From Mesorhizobium sp. CA14 (GTDB lineage: Bacteria; Pseudomonadota; Alphaproteobacteria; Rhizobiales; Rhizobiaceae), in assembly GCF_020165195.1 (NCBI RefSeq), contig NZ_JAIUHR010000003.1, positions 62,001 to 126,000 on the forward strand: a stretch of 64,000 nucleotides of DNA. Reading direction: 5' to 3'. Every line of letters starts with the position of its first letter. The stretch's first letter is position 1. The notes beneath the pieces are model-generated. The model had not been told where the DNA came from, did not search any database, and saw nothing but the letters and a program-made list of their open reading frames with translations. Of this stretch, positions 46,057-53,752 are shown in pieces. Both the position numbers and the translations under genes were made by a program.

Positions 46057-47706
46057 ATGACACTGTTCAGAAGCAATGGCGACCGGGTTCCGGCCGCTAT
46101 CGAAGCGATGGCCGAGGAGGCGCGCGCGGGACGCGTCGACCGGCGCGAATTCCTGGCGCTGGCAAGCGCCTTCGGCGCGTCGACGGCTTTCGCCTATGGC
46201 ATGCTCGGCCTTGCCGCGCCGACCAAGGCGCTCGCCGACGAGCCCAAGAAGGGCGGAACGCTGCATGTCGCGATGTCGGTCAAGGCGCAGAAGGACCCGC
46301 GCACGTATGACTGGACGGAGATGGCGAACGTCACCCGCACCTGGCTGGAGCCGCTGGTGCGCTACACGCACCAATTCACCTTCGAGCCGGTGCTGCTCGA
46401 AAGCTGGGACGTCAATGACGACGCCACCGAATACACGCTGCATCTGCGCAAGGGCGTCACCTGGAACAATGGCGATGCCTTCAATGCCGATGATGTGGTC
46501 GCCAATCTGAATCGCTGGTGCGAGAAGGGTGCTTCCGGCAATTCCATGGCGGCCCGTGTCGGTGCGCTGATCGACACCAAGACCGGCAAGGCCAAGGATG
46601 GCGCGATCACCAAGGTCGACGACCATACGGTCAAGCTGAAGCTCAACGAAGCCGATATCGCCATCATCCCAGGCTTCACCGACTATCCGGCCCTGGTCGT
46701 GCACCGCGATTTCGACAAGGACGGCGCCGATCCGATCAAGAAGCCGATCGGCACCGGAGCTTTCGAACTGGTGTCCTATTCGGTTGGTCAGAAGGCGGTC
46801 GTCAAGCGCCGCGAGAACGGCAAGTGGTGGGGCGGCGAAGCGCCACTCGACGGTGTGGAATTCATCGACTACGGCACCGACTTCAACGCCACGCTGAATG
46901 CCTTCGATTCAGGCGAGATCGACCTCGATTTCGAAACGCCCGCCGACTTCATCGACCCGCTCGACAAGATGAATCTGGTGAAATCGGAGGTCGCGACGGC
47001 GACCACGCTCGTTGCCCGCACCAACATCACGCATAAGCCCTATGACGACAAGCGGGTGCGCAATGCGCTGCAGATGGCGGTCGACAACAACCAGGTCATG
47101 CAGCTCGGCTATAATGGCCGCGGCACGGTCGGCGAGAACCATCATGTCGCGCCGATCCATCCCGAATACTACCCGCTGCCCAAGAAGCAGCGCGATGCCG
47201 CCGGCGCCAAGAAGCTGATGGCGGAGGCCGGCCAGGCCGACTTCGAGCATGAGCTGATCACCGTCGAGGACGAATGGCAGAAGAACACCGGCGATGCCAT
47301 TGCCGGCCAGTTGCGCGACGCCGGCATCAAGGTGAAGCGCACGGTGCTGCCGGGCTCGACCTTCTGGAACGACTGGACGAAATATCCTTATTCCATGACC
47401 ATCTGGTACATGCGCCCGCTCGGCGTGCAGGTGCTGGCGCTCGGCTACCGCACCGGCGAGGCCTGGAACGAGACGGCCTACTCCAATCCGGAGTTCGACG
47501 CCAAGCTCAAGGAGGCGCTGTCGCAGATCGACGTCGCCAAGCGCAAGGAGGTGATGAAGGATGTCGAGGCGATCCTGCAGGATTCCGGCGTCATCATCCA
47601 GCCCTTCTGGCAGAAGCTCTATTGCCACATGAACAAGAAGGTGAAGAACTATTCGATGCACCAGACCTACGAAATGGACTTCCAGAACGTCTGGCTGGAT
47701 GCCTGA
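46057..47706 (+). CDS. Tat-exported ABC substrate-binding protein, family 5
   Basis: About 549 residues. The N terminus contains a twin-arginine motif ([14 protein letters not shown]) followed by a hydrophobic stretch and an ALADE cleavage region, so it is exported folded. The mature part is a family 5 (oligopeptide/dipeptide-type) binding protein: [53 protein letters not shown] 46057 follows GGGAGAAAGAG. It lies 64 bp after the MttB-like gene and is probably co-expressed. No permease or ATPase genes follow. The ligand is unknown; a betaine-like amine is suggested only by context. Confidence 0.85.
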   Translation: MTLFRSNGDRVPAAIEAMAEEARAGRVDRREFLALASAFGASTAFAYGMLGLAAPTKALADEPKKGGTLHVAMSVKAQKDPRTYDWTEMANVTRTWLEPLVRYTHQFTFEPVLLESWDVNDDATEYTLHLRKGVTWNNGDAFNADDVVANLNRWCEKGASGNSMAARVGALIDTKTGKAKDGAITKVDDHTVKLKLNEADIAIIPGFTDYPALVVHRDFDKDGADPIKKPIGTGAFELVSYSVGQKAVVKRRENGKWWGGEAPLDGVEFIDYGTDFNATLNAFDSGEIDLDFETPADFIDPLDKMNLVKSEVATATTLVARTNITHKPYDDKRVRNALQMAVDNNQVMQLGYNGRGTVGENHHVAPIHPEYYPLPKKQRDAAGAKKLMAEAGQADFEHELITVEDEWQKNTGDAIAGQLRDAGIKVKRTVLPGSTFWNDWTKYPYSMTIWYMRPLGVQVLALGYRTGEAWNETAYSNPEFDAKLKEALSQIDVAKRKEVMKDVEAILQDSGVIIQPFWQKLYCHMNKKVKNYSMHQTYEMDFQNVWLDA

Positions 47707-47797
47707 GCGCGCCTGGACTTCATGAGCCGCAAAAAAGGCGATATGCAGGATGCGTGACGGCGAGCTTGCCGCCACGCACCGAACCCGGAGATCCTGC

Positions 47798-48271
47798 ATG
47801 AAGCCGATAGTGCTTGCCGCTGTCCTTTCGATTGCCTTGCCCGGCGCCGCGTTTGCCGGGCCGGCTTCCAACGCCGTGAAGTTCTTCTATGTGCCTGCGG
47901 TGAAGTTCGAGGCGGACGCCAAATACCGCGACCGTTTCACCGAGCCGGTCACCAGGCTGTTCGAAGCCAACGACAAGGCGCAGAAGGAGAAGCCCGACGA
48001 GGTGTCCTGCATCGATTTCGACCCCGGCCTCGACGCCCAGGATTTCGATCAGAAGACCCTATCGAAGACGCTGAAGCTCACCGAGGCCGTCAATGGCGAT
48101 ACCGCCGAGGTGACGGCAAGCTTCAATCTTTTCCCGGAAGGCGATGACTCCAAACGCGAAATGGTGTGGTCGCTGAAGAAAGTGGACGGCAAGTGGAAGA
48201 TCGCCGACATCACCTCCAAGACCAGCGACTGGAAGCTCAGCGCGCTGGCATGCGGCACCTCGACGGAGTGA
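47798..48271 (+). CDS. Small secreted protein, DUF3828-like (first of a pair)
   Basis: About 157 residues. A signal peptide (MKPIVLAAVLSIALPGAAFA) precedes a mature domain beginning with a VKFFYVPAVKFEADA strand. The C-terminal half (VNGDTAEVTASFNLF, MVWSLKKVDGKWKIADI) is beta-rich and resembles DUF3828/NTF2-like folds. Two Cys (in EVSCIDFD and ALACGT) could form a disulfide. ATG 47798 has GGAG upstream. The next gene, 4 bp on, is a paralogue. Function is unknown. Confidence 0.65.
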   Translation: MKPIVLAAVLSIALPGAAFAGPASNAVKFFYVPAVKFEADAKYRDRFTEPVTRLFEANDKAQKEKPDEVSCIDFDPGLDAQDFDQKTLSKTLKLTEAVNGDTAEVTASFNLFPEGDDSKREMVWSLKKVDGKWKIADITSKTSDWKLSALACGTSTE

Positions 48272-48275
48272 CGCC

Positions 48276-48863
48276 GTGCTTCGCCGTCTCGTCCTCGCGC
48301 TGTCGAGCTTGTCGATGCTGGTCGCGGGGCTGAGCGGCGGCGCCTGCGCGCAGGGGCTCTTCGGCTCGCCGCCGCCAAAAGCCTCACCCGACGACAATGC
48401 GCCGGATGCGGCGCCGCCTGCCACAACCCCGACGCCGCAAACCGCGCCGGCCGAACCGGCGCCTGCCGCGCCCGTCCTGCCAGGATCGCCGACGGCGGTG
48501 GTCAAGCCATTCTACGAGCATCTTGGTCTCGAGCTTGCTCCCGCCCAGCGCAAGAACTTCGTCGATCCGGCGAAAACCGTGCTCGACAAGAGCGACGCGC
48601 TGCGCGCCTCGGGGCAGGGCGAATGCCTCGACCCCAACATGGCGCTAGACAATGCCGACTATGACAAGCTCGCCATCGACCGGAGCCTGCGCACCATCGA
48701 GGCGGTCAATGGCGACGGGGCCAAGGTGGTGGTCGCCTTCGTCGTCGAGGGCGACCAGCACCGGCTGGAATGGAAGCTGAAGAAGGTCGGTGGCGCCTGG
48801 AAGGTCTCCGATCTTCTGTCGGTCACCGGCGAATGGGCGCTCAGCCAGTACCAGTGCGAATGA
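48276..48863 (+). CDS. Secreted protein, paralogue of the preceding gene with a Pro/Ala linker
   Basis: A 195-residue protein with signal peptide (LVLALSSLSMLVAGLSGGACA) and a Pro/Ala/Thr-rich segment (residues ~30-72). The following domain matches the previous gene: VVKPFYEHLGLEL, TIEAVNGDGAKVVVAF, LEWKLKKVGGAWKVSDLLS and a C-terminal Cys. The GTG start is 4 bp after the first gene's stop. The linker may span periplasm or peptidoglycan. The pair probably arose by duplication. Role unknown. Confidence 0.65.
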   Translation: MLRRLVLALSSLSMLVAGLSGGACAQGLFGSPPPKASPDDNAPDAAPPATTPTPQTAPAEPAPAAPVLPGSPTAVVKPFYEHLGLELAPAQRKNFVDPAKTVLDKSDALRASGQGECLDPNMALDNADYDKLAIDRSLRTIEAVNGDGAKVVVAFVVEGDQHRLEWKLKKVGGAWKVSDLLSVTGEWALSQYQCE

Positions 48864-48900
48864 TAGTGGTGATTGAAGATCAGGGCTGGCGATCCTTCGC

Positions 48901-49112
48901 GCCCCCCTCTGGCCTGACGGCCATCTCCCCCGCTTGGGGGGAGATCAGATGTCACGCCGGCTTTCCCCAATCTCCGACGTTGCAGGATAAGCGGGACGCC
49001 GAAGCTGCCAATCTCCCCCCTTGCGGGGGAGATGTCCGGTCCACCCTCCGTAGCTGCAGCGCAGCTGCTGCGAAGGACGGGCAGGACAGAGGGGGGTGCT
49101 GTCCCGCCAGCC
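48901..49112. repeat. Large palindromic element, family 1 copy 2
   Basis: Same plan as the copy at 43255: CCCCCCTCTGGCCTG, CATCTCCCCC...GGGGGGAGAT, then AATCTCCCCCCTTGCGGGGG and an ending GGACAGAGGGGGGTGCTGTC. It carries an extra ~45-bp segment (CCACCCTCCGTAGCTGCAGC...) near its right arm. It sits between the secreted-protein pair and queF. Confidence 0.85.
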
Positions 49113-49126
49113 TTTCGCAACAAATC

Positions 49127-49588
49127 TCAACCGCGCCCGCGATAGGGCGCAACGCCGGTGTCGGGCAGCCAGGCGTCCTTGGGCGGCGCGCCGGTCTGCC
49201 AGAAGACGTCGATCGGGATGCCGCCGCGCGGGAACCAGTAGCCGCCGACGCGCAGCCAGAGCGGTTTCGTGGCGTCCACGATGCGGCGGCCGATGATCAC
49301 CGTGCACTCCTCATGGAAGGCGCCGTGGTTGCGGAACGAGGTCATGAACAGTTTCAAAGACTTCGATTCCACCAGCGTCTTGTCGGGCGCGTAGTCGATG
49401 ACGATGTGGGCGAAATCCGGCTGGCCGGTGACCGGACACAGCGAGGTGAATTCCGGGCAGGTGAAGCGCACGATCGCCGGCGGGCCGTCGCCGCGATTGA
49501 AGGGGACGGTTTCCAGGACCGCCTGTTCGGGGCTCTGTGGCGTCTCGACGTGCTTGCCGAGCTGGGTGAGGTTTTTGGCGTCGGTCAT
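49127..49588 (-). CDS. queF: 7-cyano-7-deazaguanine (preQ0) reductase
   Basis: A 153-residue type I QueF, an NADPH-dependent nitrile reductase that makes preQ1 in queuosine biosynthesis. The catalytic pair is Cys51 and Asp58 in [14 protein letters not shown]; the family motif ESKSLKLF, which binds NADPH, follows. Other queuosine genes are absent from the window. No preQ1 riboswitch was recognised in the leader. Confidence 0.95.
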   Translation of the reverse strand: MTDAKNLTQLGKHVETPQSPEQAVLETVPFNRGDGPPAIVRFTCPEFTSLCPVTGQPDFAHIVIDYAPDKTLVESKSLKLFMTSFRNHGAFHEECTVIIGRRIVDATKPLWLRVGGYWFPRGGIPIDVFWQTGAPPKDAWLPDTGVAPYRGRG

Positions 49589-49703
49589 GGGCGGGCTCCT
49601 TGCTCCCGGCCGTTGGAAGCGCAGTTCAATGCGGCGGGCGCGAAACGAAGGTTGAAAGAAGCGTTGCAGTCCTCACGGGCGCAGCGCGTTTGACCGCTCA
49701 TTA

Positions 49704-49749
49704 GCATCGGACCGAAAAGTGCGCAGCGGTTTTCGGATAAATCCGATGC
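49704..49749. repeat. Short palindromic element, copy C
   Basis: GCATCGGA (49704-49711) pairs with TCCGATGC (49742-49749), and CCGAAAA (49712-49718) with TTTTCGG (49730-49736), around GTGCGCAGCGG. This is the best-preserved copy of the GCAT...ATGC palindromes. It lies between the divergent queF and flavin-oxidoreductase genes. Confidence 0.7.
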
Positions 49750-49805
49750 GTGAAATGGAAGCGGGAGCGCTGCGCTCCCGCACAATTTGAAACGGCAGGA
49801 AGACA

Positions 49806-51851
49806 ATGACCAGCAACGACCCGCTTCTCCAACCCTATCAGCTGAAGCACCTGACGCTGAAGAACCGGGTGATGTCGACCAGCCATGAGCCGGCCTATTC
49901 CGAGGACGGCATGCCGAAGGAGCGCTACCGGCTCTACCATGCCGAGAAAGCCAAGGGCGGCATGGCGCTGACCATGACGGCGGGCTCGGCAATCGTCTCG
50001 CGCGACAGCCCGGCCGCCTTCGGCAATCTGCATGTCTATGAGGACCGCATCGTTCCCTGGCTCGCCGAACTGGCGGACGCCTGTCATGAGCATGACTGCA
50101 AGGTTATGATCCAGATCACTCATCTCGGCCGCCGCACCGGCTGGAACAAGGCCGACTGGCTGCCGGTGCTTTCGGCCTCGCCGGTGCGCGAGCCGGCGCA
50201 TCGCGCCTTCCCGAAGGCGATCGAGGAATGGGACATCGAGCGCATCGTCGCCGACTATGCGTCGGCCGCGCAGCGCTGCCAGGCAGCCGGCCTCGACGGC
50301 ATCGAGTTCGAATCCTACGGCCATCTGATGGATGGCTTCTGGTCGCCTTTGACCAACCACCGCGACGACGAGTATGGCGGCTCGCTCGACAACCGGCTGC
50401 GCTTCACCGACATGGTGCTGGATGCCGTGCGCGCCGCCGTCGGCCAGAAATTCATCGTCGGCATCCGCATGGTCGCCGACGAGGACATCGAAAACGGCAT
50501 CTCGAAGGAAGTGGGCGTCGAGATCACCAGGCGCTTGGCCTCATCCGGCAAGGTCGATTTCCTGAACATCATCCGCGGCACGATCGAGACCGATGCGTCG
50601 CTGACCAAGGTCATCCCGGTGACCGGCATGCGGTCCTCGCCGCATCTCGATTTCGCCGGCGAGGTGAGGGCGGCGACGAAATTCCCGACCTTCCATGCGG
50701 CGCGCATTTCCGATGTCGCCACCGCCCGCCACGCCATCGCCACCGGCAAGCTCGACATGGTCGGCATGACCCGCGCCCATATCGCCGATCCGCATATCAT
50801 CCGCAAAGTGATGGAGGGCCGCGAGCACGAGATCCGCCCCTGCGTCGGCGCCACCTATTGTCTCGACCGCATCTATGAAGGCGGTGAGGCGCTGTGCATC
50901 CACAACGCCGCGACCGGCCGCGAGGCGACCATTCCGCACGTCATCGCCAAGAGCGAGGGACCGAAGAAGAAAGTCGTGGTGGTGGGCGCGGGCGCCGGTG
51001 GCCTGGAGGCCGCCCGCGTCGCGGCCGAGCGTGGCCATCAGGTGACTGTGCTCGAAGCCTCCAGCCAGGCAGGCGGCCAAGTGCGCCTGGCAACCCAGAA
51101 CCTGCGCCGCAAGGAACTGATCGGCATCATCGACTGGCGGTTGGCCGAGCTCGACCGCCTCGGCGTCGAGATCCGCTACGACGCCTGGGCCGAGAAGGAC
51201 GATGTGCTGGCGCTGGCGCCGGATGTGGTGATCGTGGCGACCGGCGGCATGCCGCAGAACCCGCCGCTGACGGAAGGCGACAATCTCGTCACCTCGAGCT
51301 GGGACATCATGGCCGGCAGCGTCAAGCCGGCCGAGAATGTCCTGCTTTACGACGACAATGGCGGCCATCAGGGCATGGGCGCCGCCGAACTCATCGCCAA
51401 CAGCGGCTCGAAGCTGGAACTGGTTTCGCCCGAGCGCTTCTTCGCACCGGAAATGGGCGGCATGAACCACGTGCCCTATATGCGCGCCTTCCACGAGAAG
51501 GGCGTCACCGTCACCATCAACACCCGCCTGCGCTCGGTGCGGCGCGAGGGCAACCAACTCGTCGCCGAGCTGGCATCGGACTTTGCCAATGGCTGGCGCG
51601 GCGAGCGGCGCGTCGACCAGGTGGTGGTCGAGCACGGCACTGCGCCGCTCGACGATCTCTATCTGTCGCTCAAGCCCCTGTCGAAGAATGGCGGCGCAGT
51701 CGATTATGAGCGGCTGGTGAGCGGCGGCGACATCTTCCCCGCCCGCAATGCCGAAGGCGGCTTCGTGATGTTTCGCATCGGCGACGCTGTCGCCTCGCGC
51801 AACATCCACGCCGCCATCTATGACGGCATCCGGTTCGGGATCAGGATTTGA
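49806..51851 (+). CDS. FMN/FAD flavin oxidoreductase, N-methylproline demethylase (StcD)/TMADH-like
   Basis: A 681-residue two-part enzyme. Residues 1 to ~370 are an FMN TIM barrel of the Old Yellow Enzyme/2,4-dienoyl-CoA reductase type (FWSPLTNHRDDEYGGSLDNRLRF in part). The cluster-binding segment RPCVGATYCLDR...ALCIHN follows. The C-terminal part is a FAD/NAD(P)-binding domain (KKVVVVGAGAGGLEAARVAAERG). Length and wording fit the trimethylamine/dimethylglycine/N-methylproline demethylase group. Only three of the four cysteines of the classic iron-sulfur motif are present; the second is Ala. The substrate is inferred from family and from the MttB-like neighbour. Confidence 0.8.
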   Translation: MTSNDPLLQPYQLKHLTLKNRVMSTSHEPAYSEDGMPKERYRLYHAEKAKGGMALTMTAGSAIVSRDSPAAFGNLHVYEDRIVPWLAELADACHEHDCKVMIQITHLGRRTGWNKADWLPVLSASPVREPAHRAFPKAIEEWDIERIVADYASAAQRCQAAGLDGIEFESYGHLMDGFWSPLTNHRDDEYGGSLDNRLRFTDMVLDAVRAAVGQKFIVGIRMVADEDIENGISKEVGVEITRRLASSGKVDFLNIIRGTIETDASLTKVIPVTGMRSSPHLDFAGEVRAATKFPTFHAARISDVATARHAIATGKLDMVGMTRAHIADPHIIRKVMEGREHEIRPCVGATYCLDRIYEGGEALCIHNAATGREATIPHVIAKSEGPKKKVVVVGAGAGGLEAARVAAERGHQVTVLEASSQAGGQVRLATQNLRRKELIGIIDWRLAELDRLGVEIRYDAWAEKDDVLALAPDVVIVATGGMPQNPPLTEGDNLVTSSWDIMAGSVKPAENVLLYDDNGGHQGMGAAELIANSGSKLELVSPERFFAPEMGGMNHVPYMRAFHEKGVTVTINTRLRSVRREGNQLVAELASDFANGWRGERRVDQVVVEHGTAPLDDLYLSLKPLSKNGGAVDYERLVSGGDIFPARNAEGGFVMFRIGDAVASRNIHAAIYDGIRFGIRI

Positions 51852-51979
51852 TCGGGCAGCATGATCGGAAGAGATCGTGCTCAAACAAGAAGACGCGCAA
51901 CGGACCTTTGCAAGGAGAGCCACCTGCCGCTTCGGTCCGTTGCGCGCCGCGCCCGGTCGGCTTCGCCGGCCGTGCGATG

Positions 51980-52387
51980 TCAAAACAGCTTGGCGGTCGC
52001 CATGCAAAACACGGTGATGACCAGCAGCCCGCCCGCGATGCGTTCGCCTCTGGTCATCTTCGCCCGCAATTGGGTCTGCGTCGCTTGATCGGCGCCGGCC
52101 AGCTGCCTGCTGGCGGAGGCGACGAGCGCGCCCTGCACGCCGGCGGCGATCAGCGCCGTCAAAATGCCCAGCGCCAGCACCTTCTCCATCGGCCCGAACG
52201 CGCCCTCATGGAAGAAATACCAAAGCAGTATGCCGGTCAGGAACGCCAGGCCGGAAGCGCCGAGCTGCGGTCGGATGAAGCGCTCCGCCCTGATCTCCGG
52301 ATCGCGGGCAACCGCAATGGTTGTGCCGGCCCAGAACACGCCGGCCATGACGTGCAGGCCGATGGTGACGATATAGACATATTGCAT
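51980..52387 (-). CDS. Conserved four-helix membrane protein
   Basis: About 135 residues with four predicted helices: YVYIVTIGLHVMAGVFWAGTT, GASGLAFLTGILLWYFF, KVLALGILTALIAAGVQGAL and IAGGLLVITVFCMATAKLF. The conserved His in the first helix (GLHVMAGVFWAG) resembles haem- or copper-linked membrane proteins such as CopD-like families, but no ligand pair can be assigned. ATG 52387 follows GAGAGGA. It is divergent from the MarR gene and may be its target. Confidence 0.6.
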   Translation of the reverse strand: MQYVYIVTIGLHVMAGVFWAGTTIAVARDPEIRAERFIRPQLGASGLAFLTGILLWYFFHEGAFGPMEKVLALGILTALIAAGVQGALVASASRQLAGADQATQTQLRAKMTRGERIAGGLLVITVFCMATAKLF

Positions 52388-52451
52388 GACCGCATTCCTC
52401 TCTGCCGCCCGCCGCGCGTCGCAGCATGTCGACGCCATCAATAAGACAAAG

Positions 52452-52472
52452 TTAGATATCTAATGGTTAGAT
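52452..52472. promoter_or_regulatory. MarR-type operator
   Basis: TTAGATATCTAA (52452-52463) is a perfect 12-bp palindrome, and a half-site TTAGAT repeats at 52467-52472. It lies between the divergent membrane-protein and MarR genes, where an autoregulatory site is expected. Confidence 0.6.
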
Positions 52473-52526
52473 GTCAATCATGAAGCCAGGTTTCATGTTC
52501 CAATCGCTTTGCTCTACTGTCAGGTC

Positions 52527-52964
52527 ATGACACCGTTTGACCGCCCGCCCGTCGGCATGAATCTCGCCCGCACCTCGAAAGTGGTGGCGCAGGCTTTCGA
52601 TGCCGCCATGGTCGAGGCCGGCGGCACGCTGCCGGTCTGGGTGACCCTGCTCTCGGTCAAGTCCAAGGAACTGGCGAACCAACGCGAGCTTGCCGGGATG
52701 ATCGGCATCCAGGGCGCGACGCTTACCCATCACCTCAACGGCATGGAGGCGCAAGGCTTGCTGACACGCCGCCGCGATCCGGAAAACCGCAGGGTCCACC
52801 AGGTGGCGCTGACCGAGGCCGGCGAAGCGCTGTTCGAAAAATTGCGCCTCGCGGCGGTCGCCTTCGACAAGCGTCTGCGGGCTGGTATCCCCGATGACAA
52901 GCTCGCCGAATTCACGGAGGTGCTTGCGGCACTTAGGCGGAACGCCGAGCCGCCTCAGTCGTAA
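52527..52964 (+). CDS. MarR-family regulator
   Basis: About 145 residues. The winged helix is visible: ELANQRELAGMIGIQGATLTHHLNGMEAQGLL, then RRRDPENRRVHQVALTEAGEALF, with dimer helices at both ends (listed in parts). ATG 52527 is chosen; an upstream ATG at 52509 adds six residues. A perfect palindrome lies ~65 bp upstream, so it probably represses itself and the divergent membrane protein. The last 10 bp overlap the convergent deacetylase gene. The effector is unknown. Confidence 0.85.
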   Translation: MTPFDRPPVGMNLARTSKVVAQAFDAAMVEAGGTLPVWVTLLSVKSKELANQRELAGMIGIQGATLTHHLNGMEAQGLLTRRRDPENRRVHQVALTEAGEALFEKLRLAAVAFDKRLRAGIPDDKLAEFTEVLAALRRNAEPPQS

Positions 52965-53689
52965 CCCGCTATCGCGCCGAAGGCGTAGTGGCGCAGCCTG
53001 AGCGCCGCGATCAACGCCGTCAGTTTCGCTTTGCCGTCGAAGGCGTCCTGGAACATTTCGTCATGCATGAGCAGAATCAGCTTGTTCGGCTTGGCGAAAT
53101 GGCCGTAGCCGAACAGATGGTCGATCTCGCTGACCAGATGATCGACGCTCTGCACCGGCTTGCCGCTGTCTTCATGCACCCATTCGTGGTCCCACCCATA
53201 GAGCCAGAAACCGGAGGCCGCGACGAATTCGTAGTCCGGATCCTCGCGGCCGGCCTCGGCCAATCCGAGTGAATTGTCGTCCTTCGAGTAATTGGGCAGC
53301 CGGAACACGTCGCGCCCCGGCAGCCGCGCGCGCACGGCCGGCTTCAGGCCAAGCACGGCATTGGCCCTCAGCATATCGGCGACCACGCCTTCTGTGTCGC
53401 CGTAGAAATGCCGGTAGTGATTGTAGGCATGGCTGTAGCTGTGGTTGCCGATGGTCACCAGCGGCATCGATTTCGCGCGCTGCAACAGCGCCCGGTTGAT
53501 GGCGTTGGCCTCGGCATGCATGCCGACCATGAACAGCGTCGCCGGCACCTGTTCGGCCTGCAGCACGTCGAGAATGTTGCTGGTGCCGTTCAGCGGACCG
53601 TCGTCGAAAGTGAGATAAATGGTGCGATCGGCGGCCATAACCGGCGACACAACCAACAACAGCAGCGGCAGGATAAGACGAAGCGGCAT
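52955..53689 (-). CDS. Secreted polysaccharide deacetylase (NodB domain)
   Basis: A 244-residue exported enzyme. A signal peptide (LILPLLLLVVSPVMAA) is followed at once by the NodB domain: YLTFDDGPLNGTSNILDVL (metal-binding Asp and base) and GNHSYSHAYNH, giving the HxxxH metal pair. Later, LPGRDVFRLPNYSKDDN replaces the usual RxPY segment and LILLMHDEMFQ carries the final His. It removes acetyl groups from envelope or extracellular polysaccharide; the polymer is unknown. Confidence 0.85.
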   Translation of the reverse strand: MPLRLILPLLLLVVSPVMAADRTIYLTFDDGPLNGTSNILDVLQAEQVPATLFMVGMHAEANAINRALLQRAKSMPLVTIGNHSYSHAYNHYRHFYGDTEGVVADMLRANAVLGLKPAVRARLPGRDVFRLPNYSKDDNSLGLAEAGREDPDYEFVAASGFWLYGWDHEWVHEDSGKPVQSVDHLVSEIDHLFGYGHFAKPNKLILLMHDEMFQDAFDGKAKLTALIAALRLRHYAFGAIAGYD

Positions 53690-53752
53690 CCGCGAGATCC
53701 GGTTGCGATCACATAGGCCGCCATGCCCATACGGGCATGTCAGGTTTGTCCG

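Noticed and set aside
49589..49805. preQ1 riboswitch ahead of queF
   Set aside because: No preQ1-type stem and A-rich tail was recognised; only the short palindrome is there.
51858..51882. AGCATGATC...GATCGTGCT hairpin after the flavoenzyme gene
   Set aside because: Imperfect stem and no T-tract, so not called as a terminator.
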